Shown: positions 7,657-17,110 of the stretch, piece after piece | Layout: every line of letters starts with the position of its first letter | How positions within the stretch are numbered: the first letter of the stretch is position 1 | Assembly (NCBI GenBank): GCA_016716885.1 | Contig: JADJUV010000029.1 | Span: forward strand, 1-64,000 | Length of the DNA: 64,000 nt | Source: Candidatus Trichofilum aggregatum | GTDB lineage: Bacteria > Chloroflexota > Anaerolineae > Promineifilales > Promineifilaceae | Direction of reading: 5' to 3' | Made by a program: the position numbers and the translations under genes | Notes under the pieces: generated by a model | What the model saw: the letters and a program-made list of their open reading frames with translations, nothing else | Database searches by the model: none | Told to the model about the DNA's origin: nothing

Positions 7657-9414
7657 ATGGAACAACAGGTTAACCCGAAACAGCAAGATCGCCTGGGAGC
7701 GTTGTATGAGTTGAGCGCCCGGCTGGGAAATACTTTGGATTTGCAGGAACTGCTCACCCAAATCATGGACTCCATCATTCAACTGACCGGGGCTGAGCGG
7801 GGTTTTATGATGCTCTACGATGAGTTAACCGGTGAGCTGAGTCCGGTTGCCGCCCGAAATGTGGATCTGAAGACGCTGGATGGCAGTTCGATGGAGATTA
7901 GCCGCACGGTACTGACACGAGCCGCCACGACGGGCAACTCGATTTTGACGAATAATGCCCAGGAAGATGATCGGTTTGCCGGTAATCAGAGTGTGGTGGG
8001 GTATCAGTTGCGTTCGATCATGTGTGCCCCCTTGCGGGCACGCGGCCGCGTCATTGGCGCTGTTTATGTAGATAATCGCCTCTTCACCGGCGTGTTCTCT
8101 CAACCCGACCTGGATTTACTGGTCGCCTTTACCAACCAGGCGGCCATGGCCATAGACAACGCCCGCCTCTTCCAACGAACGGATCAGGCTCTGGCCCGGC
8201 GCGTAGACGAGTTGAGCCTGTTCCAGTTGATTGACCAGGAACTCAATAAATCGCTGGACCTGAACCGGGTGTTGGGTCAGGCATTGGACTGGGCTATTCA
8301 GTTAACCAAGGCAGATGCCGGTTCGATTGGGCTGATCACGGAAGATAAAGAGACCAAGGAACGGTATTTGCGCGTATTGGCTCACCGGGGAGTGGATGAT
8401 CACAAACCGCATGAGCGTGTGCCGGTGAGTCACCCGGTGTTAGCGCAGGTGCTGGCAACAGGTCAGTTTGTTTCACTCAACAATACGGATACTGAACAAA
8501 GCATAGATGGCTCCGCGGCCGCGACCCAGTTAGCCGTGCCCATTCGTCGGGAAGGTCAGGTGACAGGCCTCATCACCCTGGAAAACCAGGGCACAACCAA
8601 CACCTTCAACCAGGAAGACATCGCCTTCGTAGCCCGACTGGCAGACCGTGCCGCCGTCGCCATTAACAACTCCAGCCTTTACGAAGAAATCCACCGGGTC
8701 AACGATGCCAAAAGCCAGTTTGTCTCGTTAGTGGCCCATGAATTGCGCGTACCGATGACCTCTATCAAAGGGTACGCCGACCTGATGAACAAAGGGTTGG
8801 CCGGACCGCTCAATGAGCAACAACAAAGTTTCCTGGCCGTGATCCTGCGTAACCTGGACCGGATGAGCGTTCTCATCCGCGACCTGTCCGACATTAATCA
8901 CATCGAAAGCGGTAAAATGAAGTTTGAGATGTCGCCGTTTGATTTGCAACTGGTGGTGAAGGATGTGGTGGGCAGTTTGCGCGAGGCCATGGAAGCCCGG
9001 CAGCAGGCGTATGAAATGAATTTGCAACCCCAGTTGCCGGAAGTGTATGCTGACCGCACGCGGATTGGTCAGGTGTTGACCAACCTGGTCAGTAATGCCC
9101 ACAAATATACGCCAGACCGCGGCCGCATTACGGTTCATGTCAATCAACATAACGGTTTCGCCCACGTAGCCGTGATTGACACCGGTATCGGCATCAAAGA
9201 AGACGAGCAAAAACAGCTCTTTAGTCAGTTTTTCCGTTCCGAAGACTCAGCCGTACGCACTCAGGCCGGTTGGGGGTTGGGTCTTTCTATCGTCAAAATG
9301 ATGGTTGAAGCCCAGGGTGGGCAGATTAATTTTCAAAGCGAATATGGTAAAGGCAGTACCTTTAGCTTTACGATACCATTGGCGACCGGACAAACCTCTG
9401 CCAACCAGGAGTAG
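7657..9414 (+). CDS. Double-GAF soluble sensor histidine kinase
   Basis: A 585-residue kinase without membrane segments. Two GAF domains (about 15-170 and 190-340) should bind a small ligand or sense redox state. A HisKA domain follows with the H-box AHELRVPMTSIKGYADL (His361). The HATPase_c domain has N-box NLVSNAHKYTP, G1 DTGIGI, an F-box (FSQFFRS) and G2 GWGLGLSIV. Every box is intact. The next gene starts two bases after its stop and may be co-translated. No response regulator is adjacent, so it is an orphan kinase here. Three octamer palindromes lie within the gene. Confidence 0.94.
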   Translation: MEQQVNPKQQDRLGALYELSARLGNTLDLQELLTQIMDSIIQLTGAERGFMMLYDELTGELSPVAARNVDLKTLDGSSMEISRTVLTRAATTGNSILTNNAQEDDRFAGNQSVVGYQLRSIMCAPLRARGRVIGAVYVDNRLFTGVFSQPDLDLLVAFTNQAAMAIDNARLFQRTDQALARRVDELSLFQLIDQELNKSLDLNRVLGQALDWAIQLTKADAGSIGLITEDKETKERYLRVLAHRGVDDHKPHERVPVSHPVLAQVLATGQFVSLNNTDTEQSIDGSAAATQLAVPIRREGQVTGLITLENQGTTNTFNQEDIAFVARLADRAAVAINNSSLYEEIHRVNDAKSQFVSLVAHELRVPMTSIKGYADLMNKGLAGPLNEQQQSFLAVILRNLDRMSVLIRDLSDINHIESGKMKFEMSPFDLQLVVKDVVGSLREAMEARQQAYEMNLQPQLPEVYADRTRIGQVLTNLVSNAHKYTPDRGRITVHVNQHNGFAHVAVIDTGIGIKEDEQKQLFSQFFRSEDSAVRTQAGWGLGLSIVKMMVEAQGGQINFQSEYGKGSTFSFTIPLATGQTSANQE

Positions 9415-9416
9415 TT

Positions 9417-9731
9417 ATGTATGAAATGGGGCCGGTCAAATTACTTTTGACCTATAATGTTTTACCAGAAACCATTCAGGAATATTGGCAATTTGTTATG
9501 GGGCGTTATGTGCCGACATTACAAACCCTGGGTTTACAAATGTTTGACGCCTACCAGTCAACCTATGGTGATGTACCCAATCGTCTGGTCATGTTTGTCG
9601 CGGCCGACAAAGAAACAGCCTTACGGGCCATGCGCACGGAAACCTGGGACACGCTCAATGATCAGTTGTTAGAGTTTGTAACCGATTTCGATTACAAACT
9701 GGTTCCGTTCCGGGAAAAGTTCCAGTTCTAG
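9417..9731 (+). CDS. Small conserved hypothetical protein coupled to histidine kinase
   Basis: A 104-residue protein beginning two bases after the kinase stop; an alternative start is Met at 9423. The pattern of a strand (VKLLLTYNVL), a helix with PETIQEYWQFV, and a repeat of strand-helix-strand-helix suggests a ferredoxin-like alpha/beta fold of the dimeric alpha-beta barrel or NIPSNAP type. This is fold guesswork from periodicity. Tight coupling to the kinase suggests co-expression. Its function is unknown. Confidence 0.7.
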   Translation: MYEMGPVKLLLTYNVLPETIQEYWQFVMGRYVPTLQTLGLQMFDAYQSTYGDVPNRLVMFVAADKETALRAMRTETWDTLNDQLLEFVTDFDYKLVPFREKFQF

Positions 9732-9765
9732 CCACATCCTTCACCCCCTCTCTTGCCTCGCGCTA

Positions 9766-10551
9766 GTGAACAACATGAAGAAACATAAGTTGCACCTGTT
9801 CGAGCTAATCAGCCGCCGCATACGCGGGAAGATTTTTTGGCTATTGGTAATAACTCTCGCGGCCGCGATCGCCGACTATTACACCACATTCCTGGGTGAC
9901 CTCTGGTATCTTGCCTGGGTGGCTGCCGGTATTCTTCTCGTGCTCTGGTTTTATTATGCTATTTTGTTTCGCCGGGGCAGTCTGAAAGTGCGACCGAACG
10001 GCTTGCGCCTGCAAGGCCCCTTGTGGCACCTTAATTTCCGCTATGACACCATTTATACGGTCACTGCCGGACACATGGATCAGCACTATTCATATAAACA
10101 GTTGAACTGGCGGGAGAAGGCATTATTGCGGCCGCTTTATGGCCCGGCCGGGGTCTTCGTTCAACTCAAATCGGTTCCCCCGGGTTATCGTTGGCGGCGC
10201 TTATGGTTCCCTCGTTATTTGTTTGGCACCCGGCACGACGGCCTTCTGCTATGTGGCGGCGACTGGATGAACATCAGTCAAGATATTGAGACCGCCCGCG
10301 CCCACTGGCTAGAAAAATATGGACAGCGGGAACGGCGAGGACAGACCTCAGCGCAACGGTTGGGGATTGATGAGGGAGTTCCAACTTTTAGTACTCTGTG
10401 CAACTTTTCTGGTTTATCCAGGTTAGGCAGAAAGGAGATGATCGCTCAGGTATTGCGCCAGGGCGATAATGGTGAGGACGGTGGGGCGAGCCAGGGAGCG
10501 GGGGAAAACGCTGGCATCACAGACATAAAGGTTTGCCATTTCGGTTTCTAG
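9766..10551 (+). CDS. Membrane-anchored hypothetical protein, 3' end uncertain
   Basis: Up to 261 residues from a GTG start (alternative ATG at 9775). Two hydrophobic segments lie at about 25-45 and 48-70, followed by a basic cytoplasmic part with a beta-rich, PH-like look. From about 10380 the frame runs into a repeat sequence (TTTTCTGGTTTATCCAGG) whose complement occurs at 56288-56309. It then overlaps the 3' end of the GMC oxidoreductase by 129 bases antisense. The true C-terminus probably lies near 10380, with the stop lost to a frameshift or repeat read-through. No clear ribosome binding site is visible. Confidence 0.55.
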   Translation: MNNMKKHKLHLFELISRRIRGKIFWLLVITLAAAIADYYTTFLGDLWYLAWVAAGILLVLWFYYAILFRRGSLKVRPNGLRLQGPLWHLNFRYDTIYTVTAGHMDQHYSYKQLNWREKALLRPLYGPAGVFVQLKSVPPGYRWRRLWFPRYLFGTRHDGLLLCGGDWMNISQDIETARAHWLEKYGQRERRGQTSAQRLGIDEGVPTFSTLCNFSGLSRLGRKEMIAQVLRQGDNGEDGGASQGAGENAGITDIKVCHFGF

Positions 10552-11730
10552 TTGGGGGGAGAGCATGTCACCCACACGCACGGTGCCGGATGGGTGAGTT
10601 CCCCGAGCGGGGGTGGCAAAAATGGTGTCGGGAGAGCAACCGGCCCGAATGAGAAGTTGCCGGGCGTAAGCCTTGGCTTGGGTCAGTTTATGCTGATCCG
10701 CTGGTGTAAGGCCTTTGTGAATGCGGCCGCGACCTTCCACCTTACCACTCACCTCATCATGCAATTTAATCATCACCCCATACGTTCGGCCCCAACGATA
10801 CCAGGTCAACGGATAAGCTGGCCCCTTGAGCAAGGTAATGATGGGGTACATGAGCCACGGGTCCACCAACGTCGAGTACATCACCCCTAATTCATCATCG
10901 GCGTAGCTCCAGGTCATGGGTGGTTCCAGGCCATTCCCCTTTTCCTGGCCCGCATGCCCATAAACAATCACCGTCGTATCCAGGGTCATGCCGTGCCCGG
11001 CCCTGGTCAGGCCGCTATTTTGTAAGAGAATGGGCGTACCAATGCCCCCCGCGGCCGCGATAACCACTTTGGCATTCACCTGAAACGGTTTCCCCTGCCG
11101 TGTGCCTGTCACCCCACAAGCCACCCCCCGTTCACTTAACACCCGTTCCACTTTGGCCTGGGTCCAAACCTGACACCCGGCGGAAACAGCGTCATCCACG
11201 TAAGCGGCCGCGTTCCATTTCACGCCACAGCGGCAACCAAGCATACATTTAGCCCCACAATCTAGCTCACACCCCTGGTCCAGCCGGAAAAATTTGTCTT
11301 GCGGCTGCCATTGGCCCCCCAATTCGGAGCCACATTCGGCCAGGCGGGTGGAGGCGCGGCCGCGCTGTTCTGCGGGCAATGGGGCAATGCCCAGTTCGGT
11401 CATGGTCTCTTCGGCGTAGGCATCCAGGTTGAGGCCATAATCGTGCCAGAACGGTTGCGGCCGCGTGGCACAGCCACAATACATGCTCGTCGCGCCCCCT
11501 AACATCATGGGGCGGATAATGTTGATGCCTTCGCGGGAGTAGAGGAAAGAGGCCCCGTTGGTGTAGAGCATGGCCCCGGGGTAGGTTCCGTAGAGAGGGT
11601 GGGTACGCCAGTCGCGGCCGCGTTCCAGCAACAACACCCTTCGCCCCGCCTGCGCCAACTGCCGGGCCACCGTCGCCCCCCCTGGCCCAGAGCCAATCAC
11701 TACAAATTCGGTTTCTGTTTGTGGGATCAT
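10423..11730 (-). CDS. GMC-family FAD-dependent oxidoreductase
   Basis: A 435-residue flavoprotein. The N-terminal Rossmann motif is VVIGSGPGGATVARQL with the acidic strand end LLLERG. The C-terminal GMC signature reads CDASVFPRSLARPTVLTIIA, and a His-Pro dipeptide (GTHPSGTVRVG) is placed where the family has its active-site base. Residues about 152-166 hold a dense cysteine cluster (CELDCGAKCMLGCRC), as in long-chain alcohol oxidase-like relatives, possibly metal-binding. It would oxidise an alcohol or sugar; the substrate is unknown. Seven octamer palindromes fall inside the gene. Confidence 0.88.
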   Translation of the reverse strand: MIPQTETEFVVIGSGPGGATVARQLAQAGRRVLLLERGRDWRTHPLYGTYPGAMLYTNGASFLYSREGINIIRPMMLGGATSMYCGCATRPQPFWHDYGLNLDAYAEETMTELGIAPLPAEQRGRASTRLAECGSELGGQWQPQDKFFRLDQGCELDCGAKCMLGCRCGVKWNAAAYVDDAVSAGCQVWTQAKVERVLSERGVACGVTGTRQGKPFQVNAKVVIAAAGGIGTPILLQNSGLTRAGHGMTLDTTVIVYGHAGQEKGNGLEPPMTWSYADDELGVMYSTLVDPWLMYPIITLLKGPAYPLTWYRWGRTYGVMIKLHDEVSGKVEGRGRIHKGLTPADQHKLTQAKAYARQLLIRAGCSPDTIFATPARGTHPSGTVRVGDMLSPQLETEMANLYVCDASVFPRSLARPTVLTIIALAQYLSDHLLSA

Positions 11731-11784
11731 GGGTTATTGGTCTACTCGTATATTGGCACGGGGGTGTTTTCAATGAGTTGAATA

Positions 11785-11880
11785 ATTAATTGTTGAACTG
11801 TTGAACGGTTGAATGGTTAATGAAAGAGTAGACGCTTTCCCTCGTTAATCATTCAATAGTTCACAAATTCACCGATTAAT
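11785..11880. repeat. GTTGAACTGTTGAACGG word repeat with complementary arm
   Basis: Tandem GTTGAA(C/T)GGTT words are followed about 35 bases later by their complement (ATTCAATAGTTCACAAATTCACC). A related repeat occurs at 47015-47099. It occupies the gap between mnmA and the GMC gene; nothing else is seen there. Confidence 0.6.
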
Positions 11881-11943
11881 TATTTTCTTTGTCTCAATTG
11901 AGAGGAAACACACCCTATTGGCATGGCGGTCACTAATAACCTC

Positions 11944-13074
11944 TCACATTAATACAGGCAAAACAATGCTTTCCGTCTCTGTCACCGCATCAGCGATGAG
12001 GCCACCGCCCAGGCAGAGGTCGCCCTGGTAGAAGATGGCCCCTTGCCCGGCGGCGATGCCATGAACGTATTCGTCAAACTGGACATGGGCGCGGCCGCGC
12101 TCCAATGGAGTAATCGTAGCCGGTATTTGTCGGGCCTTGTACCGTATTTTCACCTCAGCCCGAATAGGGCCATCCGGAACCGTGTCGGACATCCAGTTAA
12201 CCGTGTGGGCGATTAACTCTGATTGTCCCATTTCTTCTTTGGTACCCACGATAAGGGCGTTGTTTGGGGCTTCTTTGCGTAACACAAACAACGGCTCCGG
12301 GGCACTGATACCCAACCCCTTGCGCTGGCCGATGGTGTAGTTGGACAGCCCTTCATGTTGGCCCAACACCTGACCAGCGGTGTTCACAATGGGGCCGGGT
12401 TGGGACAAATCGGCCGCATAATCACGCAGGAAACGGCGATAATCGCCATCCCCCAGGAAACACAAATCCTGGCTCTCCCCCTTGCTCGCCACGGGTAGGC
12501 CAAACTGCTGGGCTAACTCACGCACCTGGCTCTTTTCATATTCGCCGATGGGGAACAACACCCGGCTGAGTTCGTTTTGCCCCATCACATGCAAAACATA
12601 GGATTGATCTTTGGCTTCGTCTAAGCCCTTGAGCAACTGATAGCCCTGGTCGGTGTGACGGACACGAGCGTAATGCCCGGTCGCCAGATAGTCGGCGTCC
12701 AAGGCCATGGCCTGGTTGAGCAGGTAGTCGAAACGGACTTTGCGGTTACATTCGATGCAGGGGTTGGGGGTGCGGCCGCGGCGATGCTCTTCCAGGAAAA
12801 ATTCCACAATCGTGTGGCGGAAATAATCCTGAGTATCCAGCACATAAAACGGGATGTCTAGCTTATCAGCCACACGGCGAGCATCGGCCATCTGGTCGGG
12901 GGTGCAACAGCGGTTATGCGGCGCGGCCGCGCCCATGCCTGGCTCACTCCACAGCCGCATCATGAGGCCGATGACCTCGTGCCCCTGGTGTTTGAGCAGC
13001 GCGGCCGCGACGGAGCTATCCACCCCGCCACTCATCGCCACCACCACTCGTTTCTTCTCGTTATGATTCATCAT
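11944..13074 (-). CDS. mnmA: tRNA-specific 2-thiouridylase MnmA
   Basis: A 376-residue enzyme that thiolates U34 of Lys, Glu and Gln tRNAs using sulfur relayed from cysteine desulfurase. The PP-loop is MSGGVDSSVAAALL. The catalytic cysteines are in TPNPCIECNRKVRFDYLL and ESQDLCFLG, and the C-terminal beta-barrel follows. The start at 13074 is preferred: the longer frame would translate an intergenic GACTGGAGACTGG repeat (13083-13125) as its N-terminus. It lies downstream of a cysteine desulfurase on the same strand, a functional pair. The palindrome at 12921 encodes Ala-Ala-Ala in a loop before the RCC motif. Confidence 0.96.
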   Translation of the reverse strand: MMNHNEKKRVVVAMSGGVDSSVAAALLKHQGHEVIGLMMRLWSEPGMGAAAPHNRCCTPDQMADARRVADKLDIPFYVLDTQDYFRHTIVEFFLEEHRRGRTPNPCIECNRKVRFDYLLNQAMALDADYLATGHYARVRHTDQGYQLLKGLDEAKDQSYVLHVMGQNELSRVLFPIGEYEKSQVRELAQQFGLPVASKGESQDLCFLGDGDYRRFLRDYAADLSQPGPIVNTAGQVLGQHEGLSNYTIGQRKGLGISAPEPLFVLRKEAPNNALIVGTKEEMGQSELIAHTVNWMSDTVPDGPIRAEVKIRYKARQIPATITPLERGRAHVQFDEYVHGIAAGQGAIFYQGDLCLGGGLIADAVTETESIVLPVLM

Positions 13075-13082
13075 GATATGCG

Positions 13083-13125
13083 GTTTGGGAGACTGGAGAC
13101 TGGTTAATCTCCAGTCTCCAGTCTC
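13083..13125. repeat. GGAGACTGGAGACTGG / CCAGTCTCCAGTCTCC hairpin
   Basis: A short-word inverted repeat between the desulfurase stop and the mnmA start. It belongs to the GAGACTGAGAGATT word family seen at 18210, 19125, 28470, 31829, 59357 and 62300. Confidence 0.7.
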
Positions 13126-13158
13126 CTTTTTGACCATGAACTTGTTTCTGAACAATTA

Positions 13159-14337
13159 CTACGCATATTGTAAACTGAGTTGGCGCAGTTTGTGAACTGC
13201 CTCTAACAGTTTGCTGACAACATAATCTATGTCGTCGGGGGTGTTCTGGTTGCCCACGGTGAAACGCATCCCCCCTTTTTGCCATTCCTCAGCCAGCCCC
13301 AGAGCGATGAGCGTATCGCTAGGTTTGGGGTCGCCGCTGGTGCAGGCGGAGCCACTGCTGGCCGAAATACCGGCCAAGTCCAGGTGCATGATCAGCTCAT
13401 TGCCCCGCAAGCCCCGAAAGGCGAAGCTGACATGGTGGGGCAGGCGGTCGGTGGGATGGCCGGTCAGGATCACATCCTCAGCGGGAAGCTGGCTTAACAC
13501 CCCAGTGATGAGGCGTTGGCTGAGTTGGCGGTAAGTGGCGGTGCGACTTTCGCGCTCTTGCAGGGCGAGGCGCAAGGCCGCGGCCGCGCCCACCGCCAAC
13601 GGCACATTAACCGTACCCGCCCGGATGCCGAACTCCTGCCCCCCACCTGTCTGGCTGGAGAGCAAATCAACCCCCTCACGCAGGTACAGGATGCCAATGC
13701 CCTTGGGGCCATAAAATTTGTGCGGGGCGATGCTCAACAAATCAATGGGCATCTCGCGCAGGTTCCATGCGGTGTACGCGGCCGCTTGCACCGCATCCGT
13801 GTGGAACAGCACCTCATGGTCGCGGGCGATGGCCCCGATTTCCAGGAAGGGCTGAAAGGAGCCAATCTCGTTGTTGGCGGCCATGATGCTGATGAGGGCG
13901 GTGTTGGGCCGGATCGCGGCCGCGACATCGGCCGGTCGCACCTGCCCACACTCATCAACAGGCAGAACGGTCAGTTCGTAATCGTCATACTCACATAGCT
14001 GTTTGGCCGTGCCCAAAATAGCTTTGTGTTCGATGGTTGAGGTGATGAGATGGTTGCCCCGCCCTTTGGCGCGGGCGGCGGCCATAACCCCGCGGATGGC
14101 CAGGTTATCGCTTTCGGAGCCACAGCCGGTGAAGATGACGGATTGCGGCCGCGTGCCCAACAGTTGCGCAATTTCCAGACGCGCTTTTTCCAACCCCCGT
14201 TCAGCCATGCGGCCAAAATGATGGCTGGATGCCGGGTTGCCGTAATCTTGGGTCCAATAAGGCAACATCTCTTCCAGCACCGCCGGGTGCAGCGGCGTCG
14301 TCGCCCCGTGATCCATATAAATTTGCCGTCCAAACAT
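13159..14337 (-). CDS. iscS: Cysteine desulfurase (IscS/NifS family)
   Basis: A 392-residue PLP enzyme that takes sulfur from cysteine as an enzyme persulfide. The N-terminus YMDHGATTPLHPAV is typical. The PLP lysine is in SIAPHKFYGPKG, and the persulfide cysteine loop reads SSGSACTSGDPKPS. All key residues are present. The gene directly precedes mnmA, so its sulfur probably feeds tRNA thiolation; no iscU or scaffold gene is nearby. The symbol is by family; a NifS or SufS-like role cannot be excluded. Five octamer palindromes encode Ala runs at surface positions. Confidence 0.94.
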   Translation of the reverse strand: MFGRQIYMDHGATTPLHPAVLEEMLPYWTQDYGNPASSHHFGRMAERGLEKARLEIAQLLGTRPQSVIFTGCGSESDNLAIRGVMAAARAKGRGNHLITSTIEHKAILGTAKQLCEYDDYELTVLPVDECGQVRPADVAAAIRPNTALISIMAANNEIGSFQPFLEIGAIARDHEVLFHTDAVQAAAYTAWNLREMPIDLLSIAPHKFYGPKGIGILYLREGVDLLSSQTGGGQEFGIRAGTVNVPLAVGAAAALRLALQERESRTATYRQLSQRLITGVLSQLPAEDVILTGHPTDRLPHHVSFAFRGLRGNELIMHLDLAGISASSGSACTSGDPKPSDTLIALGLAEEWQKGGMRFTVGNQNTPDDIDYVVSKLLEAVHKLRQLSLQYA

Positions 14338-14546
14338 CGCCTACTCCTTTCTTTGAACCTGTTTTTCTTGTTAGATCAGGTCGTTACATTCTAACCGATT
14401 CAGCCTACATTGCACCAGCCCAGGGCGAAATCAACAGGTTTTCAAATGAAGAATGGCCGCAAACGCAGGGCGAACAGACGACGCGGCCGCGGTTTCAGAA
14501 ATTTAAAATGGGCTATACTCACGAAGAAATAAGGAAAACCGTAGCT

Positions 14547-15257
14547 ATGGCTCAAATAATGGTCGGCGATCTGGAAATTGAAGTCGTTCGTAAGAAAATC
14601 AAGAACTTGAATCTTGGTTTGTACCCACCGCATGGTCAGGTGCGGATGTCCGTGCCTTTACGGGCAGATGAGGCAACGATCCGCTCGTTTGCCCTCTCTA
14701 AATTGGGTTGGATCAAGAAGCATCAAGCGAAATTTGCGTTGCAGGCCAAACAACAACCACCAGAATTCGTTACCGGGGAAATCCACTATTTTGGCGGTCA
14801 ACCTTATACGCTGAATGTCATTTACCAACCAGGCCCACCCAGGGTGGCCGTCCGTAACCAGTCAACGCTTGACCTGATGGTGCCAGTGGGGAGCGCGGCC
14901 GCGCAGCGGGAAAAAGTGCTGTCAACCTGGTATCGCCAGCAGTTAAAGCAGGCCATTCCCCCCCTCATCGAAAAATGGTCGCCCATTATGGGCGTAAAAG
15001 TCAACGAATGGGGGGTGAAGCAGATGAAAACCCGCTGGGGTAGCTGCAACATTAAAGCCAAACGAATCTGGCTGAGTCTGGAATTAGCCAGGAAATCGTC
15101 CCAATGCCTGGAATACATCGTCGTGCATGAACTGGTACATCTGTTAGAACGCCACCACAACAATCGGTTTTACGCCTTTATGGATAAGTTTTTACCCCAC
15201 TGGCGTTTACTAAAAGATGCGTTGAACCAGTCTCTAATGGAAACGCCCCATGTTTAA
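14547..15257 (+). CDS. YgjP-like zinc metallopeptidase (M48/DUF45)
   Basis: A 236-residue protein of the YgjP/WLM-like metallopeptidase group (formerly DUF45). The zinc motif is YIVVHELVHLLERHH (HExxH), preceded by KTRWGSCNIKAKRIWLS, the family signature. A ribosome-binding-like AAGGAAA about ten bases upstream supports the start at 14547; the frame is open much further upstream but through the antisense of the cysteine desulfurase. The physiological substrate is unknown. The gene is divergent from iscS. Confidence 0.88.
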   Translation: MAQIMVGDLEIEVVRKKIKNLNLGLYPPHGQVRMSVPLRADEATIRSFALSKLGWIKKHQAKFALQAKQQPPEFVTGEIHYFGGQPYTLNVIYQPGPPRVAVRNQSTLDLMVPVGSAAAQREKVLSTWYRQQLKQAIPPLIEKWSPIMGVKVNEWGVKQMKTRWGSCNIKAKRIWLSLELARKSSQCLEYIVVHELVHLLERHHNNRFYAFMDKFLPHWRLLKDALNQSLMETPHV

Positions 15258-15359
15258 CGGAAAGTGCGGCCGCGACCTTAATCTACTCCATCCCCCTGAC
15301 GAAAGCATCATAGGCGACGACAATTAATTGGGAGACAATATCTCCATTGGAGTCGCTTC

Positions 15360-16939
15360 ATGAAATTTTCAGAGTTAGTTTTCCCCCTATTTTTTATCTT
15401 TCTTATTCTGGTAAGCATTATTGAACAGACTTTAGTCGCCTCTGGTGCGGCTTCCTACTTTCAATCGGGTTTACCTTTCATCTCTCGAACTTATTCCATT
15501 CCCGCGCTTGTCCCAATTTCTACTCTTACCGGCCGTCTTGAAGAACATTTCCGGCGTAACTTTTGGCATCCTTCCATTCTTTTTTGGTCTTTGGGCGAAG
15601 GGGAGTGCGCTTTTAGAACCAAATTTTATGAATTTCGCTATGGGTTGCGACCGCTGATTTATGGCACCATCAAACAGTTTCCCGAAGAAAAAACAGTCCG
15701 TGTCATCATCACCTGGCCCTGGACGTCTTTACTTGTTTTGGTCGCCTTGTTTATCATTTCTGTGGTGAATGGCTCTCTCCTTCTTTTGATAGGGGGGTTT
15801 CTTTTCCTGACATTTAATCTGGCGATTCAAGCCTGGTTATTTGCTGGTTATGCGGACAAGATGGCTGAAGTTGTGCAAAAATGTTCGGGTATAGGAACTT
15901 ACCAACTCCCGATACCCATTAAACAACCTATTACAAGTCGCATTAACCTAACTGAACATCTGGAATGGGGCGGGATTATGGCAATAGCCGGTATTTTGCC
16001 GTTGCTAATGGCTTATCTACTTACCTTAAATCAGAGTCAGCCTACCTATACGACAATTACCCACCCGCAACGGATCGGAAGTGTGGTTTTTTCGCCAGAT
16101 AGCTCCACCCTGGCGATTGCTGATGATGGTCACATCTTTTTGCGTCGTAGCCATGATGGTGAATTGTTAACACAATTGGATACCCCCCAAACATCAGTAA
16201 CCCGTCTGGTTTTTTCACCAACGGGTCGCTTATTGCTATCCGCATCAATGAATGGGGATGTTTATCTATGGAAACTCGGTGGTAGAACCGCACAACAATT
16301 ATGGGTCAACCTGACCCCCATGAATGAACACTCTGATTTTTTCTTTGCCGCAGATGAAACCGTTGTGATGGGCGCTTTTATGGATGAGCTGCACGTAAAT
16401 TATTGGGATACAACAACGGGTGAGTTACTGGCGACTATCGCTATGGAAATGCCTTATAGCGGTTTTAAGGCGGATCCCATTTTTAGTCCGCATGGGGGAT
16501 TATTGGCTGCGGTTGACTACTGGACTGGCAAGGTTTACATCTGGCGTGTGAATGATGGCAAACTTTTATACACATTTCAGGTTGCGGCCGCGCACACTTC
16601 CATGGCTGTAGCCTTTTCCCCTGATAGTTCCTTGCTAGCAATTGGGCCGTCAGGTGACAAGGTGCAATTGTGGCGAACCGACGATGGTAGCTTGCTCAGA
16701 ACGCTAGGGGGGCCTTTTCCCCAAGTTCACTTTCACAGACTACATTATCTTTGCCCCAGATGGAAAAAGCGTACTCACGGCTACCTTGGACAGTATCACA
16801 GCTTGGCGTGACCGATGGCCGCAAACTTTACACCCTCGTTAGTGAAGAAGTGATATTGGACATTTTGTTTGCCCCGAATGGACAGATTATGGCGGCACAA
16901 AATCCCCAGACTATCACTTTGTGGCAGGTTGAACCCTGA
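15360..16939 (+). pseudogene. Membrane-anchored WD40-repeat protein with two frameshifts
   Basis: The N-terminal 225 residues hold four hydrophobic segments (about 5-25, 120-140, 145-165, 205-222). They are followed by WD40-like blades: VVFSPDSSTLAIADDG, LVFSPTGRLLLSASMNG, IFSPHGGLLAAVDYW, VAFSPDSSLLAIGPSG. The first frame ends at 16811. The next blade (DYIIFAPDGKSVLTATLD) continues in a second frame from about 16730, and the last (ILFAPNGQIMAAQN) in a third from about 16805. The first shift sits at a G6-CC-T4-C4 run (16707-16722). A single insertion at each point would restore one gene, so sequencing error is more likely than decay. Confidence 0.8.
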
Positions 16940-17110
16940 ATTTTTGTTGTGGCTCAATAACGACTACACGTGCTCAATGTGTCCGTTTTCCTTTTGAACA
17001 ACGGAGAGCACAATATTCTTTTGAACTTCTTAAGTTTGCGCTCTTTTCGCCTTGGCAATTCCCGTTTTAGTAACTTGAGGATATTAACCTTGATTGAGAA
17101 ACCAATCCTT

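Noticed and set aside
11267..11773. Alternate minus-strand frame across the GMC gene start
   Set aside because: The GMC frame has FAD and C-terminal signatures; the other frame is His/Arg-rich shadow sequence.
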